Assembly: GCA_019722365.1 (NCBI GenBank)
Contig: JADFUC010001680.1
Location: forward strand, 434,001 to 498,000
Origin: Lithospermum erythrorhizon
Taxonomy: Eukaryota; Streptophyta; Magnoliopsida; Boraginales; Boraginaceae
DNA: 64,000 nt
Direction: 5' to 3'
In this document: positions 12,397 through 25,300 of the stretch, piece after piece
How the letters are laid out: every line of letters starts with the position of its first letter
How positions within the stretch are numbered: the stretch's first letter is position 1
Position numbers and translations under genes: made by a program
Notes under the pieces: model-generated
Databases searched by the model: none
What the model was told of the DNA's origin: nothing
The model's input: only the letters and a program-made list of their open reading frames with translations

Positions 12397-13340
12397 ATTA
12401 TTTCATCTTCTTTGTGGGTCAGGCTCATTTTTAGTACTGGTTACAGAATGGACTTTCTGGGATGTACTGCTATTTTGGATTGTGCCCATTTCTAAATAAG
12501 AATTTCACACTTTAATAAAGCGAAGCCAGAACGCCGGCCCAAAATCTTTAAACGCCGGGTCTCAAAATAGTGTTTAGTCTATTATATCCCTACAACTTTT
12601 CATATGAATATTAGAATATATATCAAATTTCTTGTAGTAGGAAAGTTGTATATTTCCATAAAAATATATTATTTAAATTTATAATAATTTTATCAAAAGA
12701 TTTGTTACTCCTTCTTTATTTCCATAAATACGCGCAAAATTCAATCGAATTTACTTCAATTTTTTAGTAAAAAGTTCTAATTTAATTCTATTTCCAATCC
12801 TTATAGTTCCCACCTTTTCAAATGAAAAATTGAAGAAATATATAACGAGTAATGAAGATACATTTCAATAGCAAATTTCAAGATGAAAATTCGTCATGAT
12901 CACGCATGGTGTAATCGCGCTTACTTAGATACATACTAATATCAAAGGATTACAACATCTGCCGACATTAATTCGTATTAATTGAAAGGATTACTAGCGG
13001 AAATAGTTTATTTACTTTTGGTTTGACTTCGTATTTTATTTTCATAGGATGAACACCAATATTTGATACTACCGATATGTTCAAGACAAACATTTTTGAT
13101 TTCTCCCGACGCCGCCGCTGACAAGCGCATGAGTACGGGTTTCGCAAATAGATTTTTGTGGTCGTGTTTACTACCCGCGCGTTAGACAAATACAAACCTA
13201 ATAGACATATTATTGTTGCTTATAAATGTTCTCGAAATCAAGGATTTAATTTCAAGACATCGAAACCAAAACAAGATAAGTGGCAACAACAACAAGTTGG
13301 TAACTAATCGTCTTTCATCGAGGTGATTTCAAGTAGTAGA
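12397..13340. other. Intergenic DNA between two transposon remnants
   Basis: Nothing coding is recognised. The 12500-12600 stretch contains two GCCGG-type motifs (acgccggcccaaaatc and acgccgggtctcaaaat) that could be element edges. From 12600 the sequence is AT-rich and unremarkable. Confidence 0.4.
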
Positions 13341-15530
13341 TAATATAATGAAATTGCAAGTTGTTAAAGGCATCCATAATCATAGTCCTTTATATGCATC
13401 GTGTCATTCTTTAGTACGTAGTCATCATAAAGGCGTAGACACTACAAAAACGATTGACAAGGTCGGGGCAAACCAACAAATTATCGCCGCCATTAAAGAC
13501 GAAGATCCTCTAACTTCTCAAAGAAACAGACAATTTATATCATTATCTTGCCGCCAATCAAGCACGGTATTAATGGAGGATCGACGTTGTTAAGCAACAA
13601 TTTGTCAAAGTATTAGGTGATAATGGTTACAAGATGGAAGCCCGCAGCAAGTTGGTAATTCAATATGGTTATGACGTATTATTTGTACATCCTGATTCGC
13701 CGAAGCTTGTCAGATTCTTTCCTTACATTCTTATAATGGATTCGATTTATAATACAAATCGGTTCCGTTATTGAAATTGTTGGTATTACATCTACCGAAT
13801 AATGGTAATGTGGTTACGCTTTCTAAGCTCGAGAAGGAGGAAATTTACACGTGGGTATTGACATGCTCAACAAGCATACGCCATAACAAGTACCTACCGC
13901 TATTCTCACAGACGAGAGGTCGCTCGATTAATGCCCTTCATACGAGAGTCGCATCTACTTTATATAAGCCAGATGGTATATAGAAAAGTGATGTCGAGGC
14001 GATGGTTTTAAAGTTAATTGAATAAGATCTTCGCCATATCTTTAAAATTACTTGGACGCTGTCTTAAATTTAATACAAGGCCGACTATGAGAAATGTTGA
14101 TGAATTTCAGACAAAATATATACATTTACTCCCGCTTGTTGAAATACAAAGTGAGTGATACATGCCTAAACAGCATCGCATAAATATCAAGCTTTCAAAG
14201 CATGGACAAAACGAACACTTACACTTTGGAAATTACACAACAAAATGTGCATACTTACTATTAAAAGCATTGTCATACTAGTCAGATACCATGAAAAGAT
14301 AGATAATCAATCATGTTTTGATATATCAGAAGGAAAATGAGCATACAACACCAAGAGTACATCAAACCGCTTAAGTGCGCATATGACTATATTTTTAGAG
14401 GATTAATACGGGAGTTAAGTTGCTTGTCTCGAGCTTAAATCAAATTTTAAACAATCACGCTGCCGATTCCTCAAGCATGCCACCGATCATTGCATAAGTT
14501 AAAAGGTAAAGTTTCTCTGAAAGCTTTCTCAATATTGTATCATGAGTCGAAGAAGATGCATCTCCTAGATAACGGTCCAAATTTGTGTGTTTGTATGTTG
14601 AGGAAGTCTCATGGTTTGCCTTGTGTGCATGAAATGCTTAAATATTCAAATTCTGGAATTCCTATTTCTATCATTCACAACTATTGGAGAACTCTGCATA
14701 CTTCGGCATTGTGAGTCAAAAGAGAATCACTTGATTTAAGAAAGTTTGATCCATGGACAAAATCGATGAAGTTATTTGACCATATTAAAATAAAGGCTTG
14801 TAAGTCAAGCGTGACTTGCAGGCCGTGATTTCATACGACAAGCCAATCCAGCCCACTCAAAATAAACGACGTCGGTAAATGTCCGGTTAAGGATTCTACT
14901 ACAAGAGATCCTTCAACATGAGTACATAGATAAAAGTTTCAAGGCGACGTATATTTGTGTCAAGTCAGCCACCTAAAGTACTAAAAGTAGCGGACCGTAA
15001 AATAATATTTCAAACTCAAGTCCTAAACAACAAGGGAATAATACTTCCTCTTTCCATGCCATTTAAAAAGAATTTTGAATAGAAATAACCTAAGTCCCAT
15101 CAAATGCATTTCCATTTAACTCAAATAAAGCATTTATCAGCATTCATTTATTATCGATGGGCATAGTGTAAAAGACGATGGAAATTGTGGATATGTATCA
15201 ATCAAGGAGCAAAAGATATACTGACCGGCGAAGTACGCATCGCCTTCAGATTTATATGAAGAAATTAGTAGCCGCCTCAATCAGATGTATTAATCATGTG
15301 TTTTGATGTTCTAATATCGTCAACATTTTCGAATGCATAATATTCTTTAACTAAAGATGCTCCACTTGAGAAATGGATGAGCGGAGCGATCGTCCGCTGG
15401 TTACATACATGTTACCAAATCCAATCGTCAGGATATTTCATCCTTAAATTACTTTTCACTTTCTTCCATTAGTATCGATAACCGATACTCCAGCCCAGCT
15501 CCACGTGTTAACCCGCAAATCATCATCTGG
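13340..15530 (+). pseudogene. MULE transposase pseudogene with SWIM finger and OTU-domain remnant
   Basis: Fragments of a Mutator-like transposase (MULE/FAR1-related) appear in order on the plus strand. They are: a VVKGIHNHSP segment near 13363; FVHPDSPKLVRFFPYILIMD at about 13684-13740, followed by SIYNTNRF (the first catalytic Asp of the DDE set); after a frameshift IVGITSTE near 13776; KEEIYTWVLTC near 13837; and a probable second Asp near 13911. A SWIM zinc-finger end follows at 14490-14714 (CVCMLRKSHGLPCVHEMLKY ... IHNYWRTL). Near 15170, DDGNCGYVSI matches the catalytic Cys motif of an OTU cysteine protease (DGNCGYR-type), which some plant MULE proteins carry after SWIM. At least four frame breaks and stops make it inactive. 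Terminal inverted repeats were not found, so the element's limits are open. Confidence 0.75.
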
Positions 15531-16659
15531 ATACTTACATGATACTAATCATTATATACGGTAGCTCTTTTTCGCTTAAATTTAAACATAATTTTTTTTT
15601 CGCTTAATGAAACATAGTAGTAAATATTACGTAATATTTTATGTCGATATGAAATGCACTTCGTAATTGCATTTTCTAAAATGCATGCAAGATGCCTTGA
15701 CGCCTCGCTTTCCACCCATGTATCGGTCATGATCCACTTCTCGTGACAATCGGCGTGTAGCCTATTTAGCCAATACGTTATCATCAAGACTTTCTCATTA
15801 TCAAAGCCGATGCTCGACGCCATCCCACATTACTTTACGAATAATAATATACTCGAGTATAATCTCGTGTAAAATATTTTATTTGAAGTTGGTGAAACAA
15901 AATTATGCACAAAAACTCTTAACAAAATTTGGAGGCACAAAAATACTTTGGATGAATAGAATAATATGATTGATATAATTTCTTGAATATGTATTATGCA
16001 ATAAAATTGCAAATAAAATTCTCAGAGGCAATAAACTAGATTGACTGCCTGAGATATGTCATATAATAATTTGGAAGACAAGAAAGCATTAGCATGGGTT
16101 CAAGCAGCAGTTGAGAATGATAAGTTTCAAACTTTTCTTTATTTAAGAAGAAAAGTAAATATTGATTCTGAATATTAGCATTAAGCATTAGCAGTGACCG
16201 ATTATGTGTATGTTTAGACTTTAGATTAATTTAGTGATGGAGATTAAGGTGGTAAAATGGAAATATATTTTGGGGTTGGGAATCAATTTCAATAAGTGTT
16301 TGTAATTAATAAGATTTTAAATAAGTGAAACATGTTAAGATCGATTAGTCAATTATTTCGGTAATTCCAGAATAAAGACATTTAAACCTACGCTAAAAGC
16401 CTACCACAAATCATATCATCGAACATAAAAAATCTAATATCTTATGAAAAAAGAAGTGGATGAAATTACTATTTCGCTTCTCATATGTTAGTGTGTAGCA
16501 TTTGCATAAGTTTCATTAAAAATATTTGGTGTGTATATTGATCCCTGCTCCCTGTGGATTAAGTCCCCCAGTATAACACCAGCCTGGCCCCTTCCCCCCT
16601 TACTATTTGGAGTGTCTACCCAAAACCCTAAACACAATTGCTGAAAAGTGGAAAAATAG
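15531..16659. other. Upstream region of the symplekin locus
   Basis: No gene is recognised. A 92-codon open frame on the minus strand (15545-15823) has no family features and is probably chance, lying next to the MULE remnant. The last 200 bases (ACCCAAAACCCTAAAC at about 16619-16634, a motif usual in plant housekeeping leaders) are the likely promoter and 5' UTR. Confidence 0.45.
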
Positions 16660-19600
16660 ATGAGCGGACACGTGGTGGAGCAAGCGTTGCCACTGCTGGC
16701 GGCGGCGAACAACCACGGTGACGTGGCAGTAAAGCTGTCATCGTTGAAGCAAGTTAAGGATATAATAATATCTTCAGACCCCTCTGAGGCCGTTGACCTT
16801 TTTCCCTATTTGGTTGACCTCAAGTCATCTCCGGAAACTCTACTTCGTAAATACCTACTCGAGTAAGTCAACCCGTTACATAAAAATATTGTCCAATTTT
16901 CAATTTGAAAATTCAAAATATTTATCACGGATCCCATTACAACTCCCAACTTAAGCGTGCTTAGTATTAAAACCATAAAAATAAATAATACTCCTTTAAT
17001 ATTTAGTGAAAATAGACAATGTTTATGGGAATCTTTACCGGAAGTTGAGTGGAGTTTAGTGTTTTTAGTCCCTAAGATTAATCCAAATTTTTAATTTTGG
17101 TAGTTGACTTTTTGGAAATTTGACTTATGTTTTTGTATATGTTGTGTAGTATCCAGAAAATACTCAAATGCTAGTTTTGTAGTGAAGTTTAGTATTAACA
17201 CGATAATTTTGATTCTCAGCCTAACGTTATGTGTGTTAAGTAAGACCATGCCCGCACTTCTACCGTTGAAAATTGAGAATCTTTTGGGATGGAGCACTTA
17301 GTAAATTAGGGTGAAAATTAGCTCCATTGTTCGGCTAACTTTTAATAGAGTAAACTTGGAGAACGGAGAAGGAGAGACTGACAACTCACAAGCTTAGATA
17401 ATGAGTTCAACTTTTATTTACTCGAGAATGGAGAGGGTGAGAGACTGATGACTGACAACTGACAAGCCACAACACACATTAAATTGATGTTCACCCTCAC
17501 TAGTCTTGAAATAGTCTCATATGATGTTTAATGTGCAAGTTAAACTTTTGGAAATATTGAACGTTGATTCCAAATCCATTCGCGAGAGAGGTACTTTAGA
17601 CCGTGTCTTGGTATGCTAGTTTTCCTAAAGATGCATGCTTAATTAATTGATTTTTCACGGACCAGGTTCTGTCCGTATCTTCTATGTTCCATTATTTATG
17701 GATACTGCTTTATTGTCTGATATTCAAAACAATGTTTATTGACTTTTTACAGAGTACCCATTTGAGAGTCTTTATGGTAATTGGTTTGCAGGGTAATTGA
17801 AGCAATTGTGAAGGATGGATTGGCACATTCTTCCATTTTAATGTCCATCTTGTTGACACTATTGAAAGATCACGATCCCCTTGTTGCGAAGCAAGCCATT
17901 GCTACTGGGACAAACATCTTTTCTAGTGTGCTAGAAGAGTTAACACTGCAGTTTTAGACGAATTTATACATCAACACTAAATTCAACTTATAACATATAT
18001 TATTGCATTAAACTAAGACTGCCAATTCTTATTTCTATCTTTGTCATGGAAACCTTTCGTATTTGATGTTACTATCTTGTTGTTACTGACTCCAAATTTT
18101 ATTTGTATTTTTATATACTTGTCCTCCTAAATATGTGTTAATCTATTGATCTGAATTGTAACATATATAGTTTCACCGGCATCTTATAGTCGAGAGGTGG
18201 CTTGATGACTTATGGATGTGGATGGTCAAATTCAAAGATTCTGTTCATAGCCTTCTCTTCGAGGTATTTACCAAATTAATTGCGTTCTATGTTTCTGTTT
18301 TATTCATTTTTCAATGTAGTTCAGTTGAAACTAACCTTTCAAAGGTGGTCCTTTCTGCTTGTTGAACACCACAGTTCATAGTGGAATTGATCTATTATTG
18401 AAATAACTGGAGAACATGACTCATGGAGTTGGTCACATGGTTTTCACTTTATATTTTATTTATAATGCCACACGGATTTTCCTATTTTTAGTCTCTTGCT
18501 TAATTATTTTAGTTAGATTTTACTTCCTCTGTCAATTTATAATCGGGCCAGACATTACACCCTTTTAAGAAAAAAGTTGATTATGTTAGCGTTTCTCTTT
18601 AAAATGGTTATTATAATGTAAATTGAAGGGCTACTGGGATGGCATATTAGAAGCTAGGCCTGCAAAATTGGATCTGTGCAGTATGATTCTTTTTTTTGTA
18701 ATTTATATTGTCGGAGTGACAAAGTTACTGTAGCTGTTTTGGAGTAGGTTTTGCAGCTAAGCTATACACTCATATATAGTTCCCCTTAGTGCACTTTTAT
18801 TCACTTAGGACTTTACTAATATGTTTGCCAAGGTGTATATTTTAAAGCCCTTTTGGCCTTTATATGAGAATGCCATATAGCTAAAAGAATTTCATTCTCT
18901 TATGTCAGGATGGTCCCACTGGTCCAAAGTTGCTAGCTGTAAAGTTCCTGGAAATAAATGTTTTGCTTTTCACAGACGATGCTAATGATAATGATAAACG
19001 TGTGGTAGAAGGTATTATCAGTCCGTTTCTTATGTTTCGGTACTTCATGTAGTCCTTAGATCTATTTCTTTTCTCATGTTTTCCGTGGGTACCCATTCTT
19101 GGTCTCCGAGCACATTGATACCCTTTTTTTAAAAAAAAAGAAGTTAGTTGAGCTCGTTAGTAACTTAAGCACGTTGATACTCTTGTTTCTACTATAGATC
19201 ATGGAAGACACATACACAATTTCAACATTTCGTGGCTGGTTGGTCGTCATCCCGTTCTAGATCCAGCTGTCCTCTCTGTAGATGCAAAAAGAACATTCAA
19301 TTTGCTGATGGATTTGTTGCAGTCTAGTGGTGTTCCTGCACTGTTGACAATATCTACTATTAATAGGTGTGTTTTTGTATTCTCGTCAGTCCCGTGTTTG
19401 CAGAAGGAAGATGTTTGTTTCCAAAGCACTAATGGTCAACAAGATGTTTTGTTTTGATTACCGTGTTTGCAGAAGGAAGTCCTTAGAGTAAGTTTCTAGA
19501 TTGAGGATAGAATAAGTTTCTGGATTGAGGAAGGTAGACTTCTGATGTCACCAATAGAGAAGTATTTATAAAGCAACAAACACCACTTTATATATGTTGC

Positions 19601-22600
19601 ATGCATATATGCTTAAGTGGGAAACGATGCTAGTTTCTGAAATTGAGACATTTCATATCCAAGTCTTTTGTAGTATCAGAAAATAGTTATAAAATTTCAT
19701 TTTGTGGACGTGTAAGCTTAAGGCTGTCAATGAGTAAATGTCTATAACAAAAGGTAACATTAAATGATAGTTGACCTAATCTGAATGTGGATTGTGAAGT
19801 ATGAACTTGGTAATAGTAGACTCGCTATTATATGGTGAACTAGCTAGATACATATGAAAACTGTGTTTAGTGTTGCAGTTGGATGGATATCATTCTTTTG
19901 TAGTTGAAGTAGAAGTGGCATGTATTTACTAATTCCTTCTACCTAGCTTCTCATACCTAAATGATTCGACCTCTCTCTGCTTGAATTTTCTTTTTCTGGA
20001 ACTCTGTTTAGATTAAACTGTTTCAGTAAGAGTGTAAGACTATTCGCTTTCAGGGATAGAGTATTGTCTCGGAGCATAGCCGGATCTATGCATAACATGG
20101 TGGTTGCACCACCAGATTTATAAAAAAAAATTGTATTATAACTGATAATGATAAAGAAGAAGCATAAGGTATGTTTTAATGGAGTCTTTTGGATGATTTT
20201 GGTATAAGCTAGCATAGTTGTCGATGTCGGCGGCGGACTGTGGCGAATATGATGAGGGAGGGGAAGAAATTGAAAGGGAGGGGTAACAATCTATGTTTTC
20301 TAAGAAGAAGATGACATTTTTCAATGGAGGTGTTACTTAAGATTTATGGGTTACAGGCCATATGAGGAAGAAAAGCAAGAAGAAGAAGAAAGGAAATAAA
20401 AATGAAAAAGGAAAGGGAAAAATGAATCGAAAATGAAAAAAAAAGGAGAAAAAAGTGGATGAGTGATTTTCGGGGGATTGAGTATTATTAAAATTAATGG
20501 GATTCATTTCATTTCCTTTTCTATTTAATTTACTGTCTTGCTTTAATTTATTACTTTCATTCTCTATTCAATTCTTTTTTTACTTTTTTTACTCATTTCC
20601 TTTCACTATCTACATAATCTTTAGCATTTTCATTAATCATGATCGTGTAAGTACGAAAGGCTTTTGCCTCGTCGCATCCCCATATTGTTGTGTCTTTTGA
20701 CACTTTAGCACCACAGACCTCTATTCACCATTTACTACTATGGGTATCCGTTGTTTGTAATACTTGAGTGAGTTAGTTTAATTTTGATATATTTGCCTAT
20801 TTTGTCCAAGATTATGGGGTGGAGAAAAGGAAGGTAGAAGATGAAGACAGACTTTGACTGAACTATAAACTTGTTTTGATTGATTAATAGCTTGAAAATG
20901 TTAGATTTAAAAACGATGTCGTTTTGGTCTAGGTTAAAAAAAATCGAATAAAACGACGTTTTCGAAAAAAAATTGCAATCTGCACCACCGAAATTGAACT
21001 CCTGCGTCCGGCTATGTCTCGGAGTCCATTGTCTTGTCTTTAACATAATCTAATGACTCAAATATTTATTTTTGCAGTCTGGCAATAATAGCTAGGAAGC
21101 GACCTGTTTATTATAGCAATGTTCTCTCTGCATTGTTCGAGTTAAATTCATATTTTGAGGTGTCAAAGAGAGGTCACACAGCGAGCATTCAGTACTCCAT
21201 ACGAACTGCCTTGTTGGGATTTTTGAAATGTTCACATCCAATTATTTGGGAGGTAAATTGCACATGTTGGCGTATCAGCTACCTGCTGTTTCTTAATATA
21301 TTGGTATCTCCTTCCATGACAATGTCTAGTTGTGTATGCTTTTAAACTCATTTTCTGTGTTCTTGATGCCTTCGGATCTTCGTGTTTTCCTCTCTATGAA
21401 GAAGATTGAAAGACTTGATTATTTGTTAGTGTCACAGTCACATGAATCCAGTCTCAAACTATATTTTAAATGTGCAATTCACCCTTTGAGAGTCGAGTTG
21501 ATAAGTTATTTTCTCTTCCTCTGCTAAGTCATACTTTTAAATGCTTAATCTGGTACTTGTCTTCTGATCTCTTTCAATAGCAAGCTTGTGTCCTGTGGTG
21601 CCCTTTATAATGAAAATCCTGCTTTCATCTGTTATGTTTGTCAGCTTCATGATGCATCATAGCTCCCTCTCGCCCTTTTCACAAGAAGATATCTAGGATA
21701 AGGTGATAGGTAATGGATTTTGAGGTCATAATGAAATATCTGGATTGATCTGTTTCATGAACACAGTTTAGAAAGATGTGTAAACAAACCTCGTTATTAT
21801 CCGTGGGGAAAATAAAATTTGACAATATATTATACGGATTAGTAGAAATGGTCTCTTTATGAGCTCCAGACATTTCCTATGTTTTGCCTACCTTCAGCTG
21901 TGTTTCTTTTCAGTCAAGGGAGAGATTGCTGAAGGCTTTGAGAGCAATGGATGCTGGAGAAGCGGCAGATCATGTTATCAGGCAGGTTGAAAAGATGATG
22001 AGAAACTATGAACGAGCATCACGTGATGTCCAATCAAACAAGGTAGAATTGAAGAAATGAAATTGTTCCTATTGATTTCTAAGTTTTCAATCTGCAATAT
22101 CTTAGTCTATGTCGTGCCTACTTTCAGGATGAGCAGGTACTAGACTGTCCTCCTGCCTCTTTGAGTCTAACTAAGAACATACCATTACCTGCAGACCGTG
22201 AAGATCTTAGTACTAGTAATGATATTGATTCCGAAAGAACTCGTTATCTCCCTAACCATTTTGCTACATCAATGGATGATTTTGGGCTAAAACTTGTGAA
22301 TGGGGTGTCGCCAATGGATCCTTTGCTCGACGTTGATCTATCTCCCATTGAGAAAATGATTGCTATGATTGGAGGTTTAATAGCAGAAGGTGAAAAGGCT
22401 GTTGAATCTCTTGAGATTCTCATATCTACAATTCATCCTGACATGCTTGCAGACATTATCATAACTAATATGAAACACTTGCCAGCAAATCCTCCGCCAC
22501 TGACTACACTTAGCAGCTTATCATTATATCAATCCAATTATTCAAGTGGTGCTGACCCGGTTGTGAGATCAGTTTACTCCCCTATACCTGTGCAGATACC

Positions 22601-23110
22601 AGTTACCACCACTGAAATACAAATCTCGTCCTTATCTGATATGTCATCTTCTATTGACTCCACATCAGATATAAAGCGTGATCCACCAAGGGTACGTGTT
22701 GTCCATTGGAGTACTATAATTGTGCTCTCTTATGCATTATGTACTGTTATTATGCTATCTAAGGAATTTTTATCCTCTTTCCCTTCTAAATTTCTTCACA
22801 AAAGACATTTATATTATGCTTCTAATTCAAAATATGGAGGTCTGTGTTTCCAGGATCCGCGCCGTCTTGGTCCCAGGCTTTCTACGCCCCCTGTTGGTGT
22901 CAACAATGATTACTTTGGATCCACCTTCGAATATCCACCAAATTCTACTACAGAGTTAAACACCAGCACGGTGCAGCCTGTTCCATAGGATCCTGATTAC
23001 AGTTACATCAGCACCTACTCCTGGTGGATATGCAGGTTCCAAGAATGGAATCTGAAACCAAGCCTGTATATAGCATGGAAGCCCCTGGACCTGTGTTGGA
23101 GATGGATTCC
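16660..23110 (+). pseudogene. ESP4: Truncated symplekin (ESP4/Pta1 family), N-terminal part only
   Basis: Symplekin is the scaffold of the nuclear mRNA cleavage and polyadenylation machinery. Exons: 16660-16862, 17792-17950, 18171-18263, 18909-19011, 19198-19366, 21078-21252, 21914-22042, 22128-22691, 22854-22988. The reading starts MSGHVVEQALPLLAAANNHG and follows the plant symplekin N-terminal HEAT-like domain (DUF3453): HPVLDPAVLSVDAKRTF in exon 5 and ASIQYSIRTALLGFLKC in exon 6. Plant symplekins have about 1300 residues; here the frame stops at about 560. Beyond the TAG at 22986-22988 the homologous reading continues in other frames (TVTSAPTPGGYAGSKNG, KPVYSMEAPGPVLEMDS, SHDNPKVLPVEE) and then disappears, so the C-terminal half is absent. 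The donor after exon 2 is also damaged: CTGCAG is followed by TTTT, one G short of the expected GT. A decayed partial duplicate is the best reading; a locus damaged by assembly errors is the alternative. Confidence 0.8.
20075..21016. mobile_element. Non-autonomous hAT-like element in symplekin intron 5
   Basis: 942 bp bounded by a perfect 10-bp terminal inverted repeat (CATAGCCGGA at 20075; TCCGGCTATG ending at 21016) and a perfect 8-bp target-site duplication, tctcggag, at 20067-20074 and 21017-21024. Just inside both ends lie mirrored GGTGGTTGCACCACC / GCACCACC stretches. The 8-bp duplication is the mark of hAT elements. The interior has no transposase and is AT-rich. Confidence 0.88.
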
Positions 23111-24131
23111 TAGTCTACTTGAACTAGGCTATATGTAACAGTCATGATAATCCAAAGGTTCTTCCAGTCGAGGAATAACATGGCGGTACATTGTACGCTG
23201 CCACCAGTGTGGCTACACAACTTTGATGGGACCAGTAATTAGTTCACCGGCAATCATAAATTATCTGCAGTTCGGCTCTGCTGATGGATCTGGAACCCTT
23301 CAAGAAAACTGATGCTCCAGAAGGCAATGCCATTCAACTAGTTGCCTATGTAGTGCAGTTTTTTCTCGTTTCATCTTGTCAACTTTGTATATTGTAGAAA
23401 ATGTGTTCTTGGCATTCAATCTTCATAAAGTAATTACAGTTTGTATGTCATAGAGTACTATAAATAACTTACAATCTCTCTGAAGATAGCTAGGTTTCTC
23501 TTTTTGAAGAGTAGTACCAATAGAATGCTTCTACCAGTTAGTGTAGGGGGAATGTGTGTAATCTGTTGATGGAGAATGGAGAAATTCCCGGGGTTGGAAA
23601 TGGAATTAGCAACCCTTTATCTCATTTTAAGTAATTGTCTAGATTAAAAGTATTTTGTTAAAAATATATGCATATTTTTTCTTTCATCATTTATTTATTA
23701 GAGATTATCATTACACTTTAGCATGAAAATTTTAAATTTTAAAAGATAAAATATAAAGATAACAATAAAGTCTTACCATTATTTTTAAACACTAAAATAT
23801 TTTAATCTTTTGAAGTTGTTTTTGTGGACAAGAATTTGAGTACGCGGTTAAAACCAATGGAATAAAACAAGAGAATGGTACATAGAATTGACGTGTTGTT
23901 TCTGTCGCCTATTTGGTCGGATATGAAAGGTCAAGCAATTGTCAGAAAACATCTCACTTTCAATACAATTATCACCTCATCATAACAATTCTGTCATCCC
24001 ATCACTCTCAATACCCAAGTCAAAAACATCAATAAATAATATTAATATAATATTTTTTTTTATCAATTTGTCAAATTTATAAAAAAAAAATTTATAAAAC
24101 GTCAATTAAAATAATTTAAAGAAACATACTA
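22989..24131. other. Symplekin 3' remnant and following intergenic DNA
   Basis: To about 23190 the sequence still resembles symplekin coding DNA in shifted frames. A 3'-UTR-like stretch follows to about 23460. From 23600 the DNA is AT-rich with no gene or delimitable repeat. Confidence 0.5.
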
Positions 24132-24300
24132 CTCCCTCTTCCTAAATTCTAAGGGTTATTTTACTTTATGACAATTCCAAAATTGAATCTTGTTTAGATT
24201 GAAAAATGGAAGAAAAAACTAGTTTGTGAGATCAAATTTGAATTTTCTAAAACTTTATGAAAAATCAAACCTCCTTTAAAATATGACGAGATGGAGAGAG
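24132..24300. repeat. Probable Stowaway-like MITE
   Basis: About 170 bp from CTCCCTCTTCCTAAATTC to GACGAGATGGAGAGAG, whose ends are imperfect inverted repeats of the CTCCCTC type. TA dinucleotides adjoin the ends loosely. There is no coding content. Confidence 0.5.
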
Positions 24301-25081
24301 TTAGAAGTATTAAGTACTAATACTCACAATCAAATTACTACATGGAGAAATTAGTTCATGTATAAACGATCTAAGAAACTCATTTGAAAATTTTGAATAA
24401 ATGATTATAATGTGGTATTATGTTTTTAAGTTGAAGTTGTACTTTAATCCTTAAAAATTACAAAATAATTACAACCGTATCATGTAAATAATTTAGGGAC
24501 TTACAATGTGATGGGAACCAAAATGTAATTATGATTTTTTGATCTATATCAAATCTATGATGCTTTAAGATTATCATAATTATATTATAATACAACTTAA
24601 AAAATTCAAAAAATTAAAAATCTTGCCAACTATACCATTATTGAAAAAGAAAGCTTACAAATATATTTGGTTCAAAAACTGATCTATCTCTATAATGTTC
24701 TCAAACCTACAAAGGCTACCAGTCTACTACTATTGTTGCAAAAACTGCTTCGAGTTATTATTGCAGACAGTACGTTGATGTATTCCTGACAAACTTAAAG
24801 TCACCATAATAAAACATTTAAACATTTATGATTGCACAAACTTACAGCTTTAGTTTTGTTTAATTATCTTTGACTTTTTTAACCACTGTCCAGAACTTGG
24901 TCCCAATATAATGCCGTCGGTGATGCCTTGCCTGCTGCCTCCTTGTCACATTAACAAAGATAAGCTCATATCGAGAACATCGAATTCGCCTACTAGCGCC
25001 TTTCAAATACTTGTATATTCCTGCCTCGATTCTCATCAGAAGTGCTGTACGCTTTTAAAAAAAAAAAAAAGATAACCTCAT

Positions 25082-25300
25082 ATTCCTCGCAATCCATTTG
25101 AATCGATTTTCTCATATATCGAAATAAATTTTACTTTTTAATTATATTATTAAAAATTAATATTACGAAAGATTTTAAAATACGAATTCAAATATATAAA
25201 TTTTATATTTTTTAGAATAAAGAATAATTAGTAATTAATAGTCAAAATTCAATTTTCAAAAAATCAAACAATAATTAAAATGAATTTGAAGAAATATTAA
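25082..25300. repeat. MITE (24-bp-TIR family, copy B)
   Basis: The left end ATTCCTCGCAATCCATTTGA and the right end (reverse complement ATTTCTTCAAATTCATTTTA) form an imperfect inverted repeat of roughly 24 bp. The same ends occur at 63752-64000 and, partly, at 3733. The interior is AT-rich and non-coding. Confidence 0.6.
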
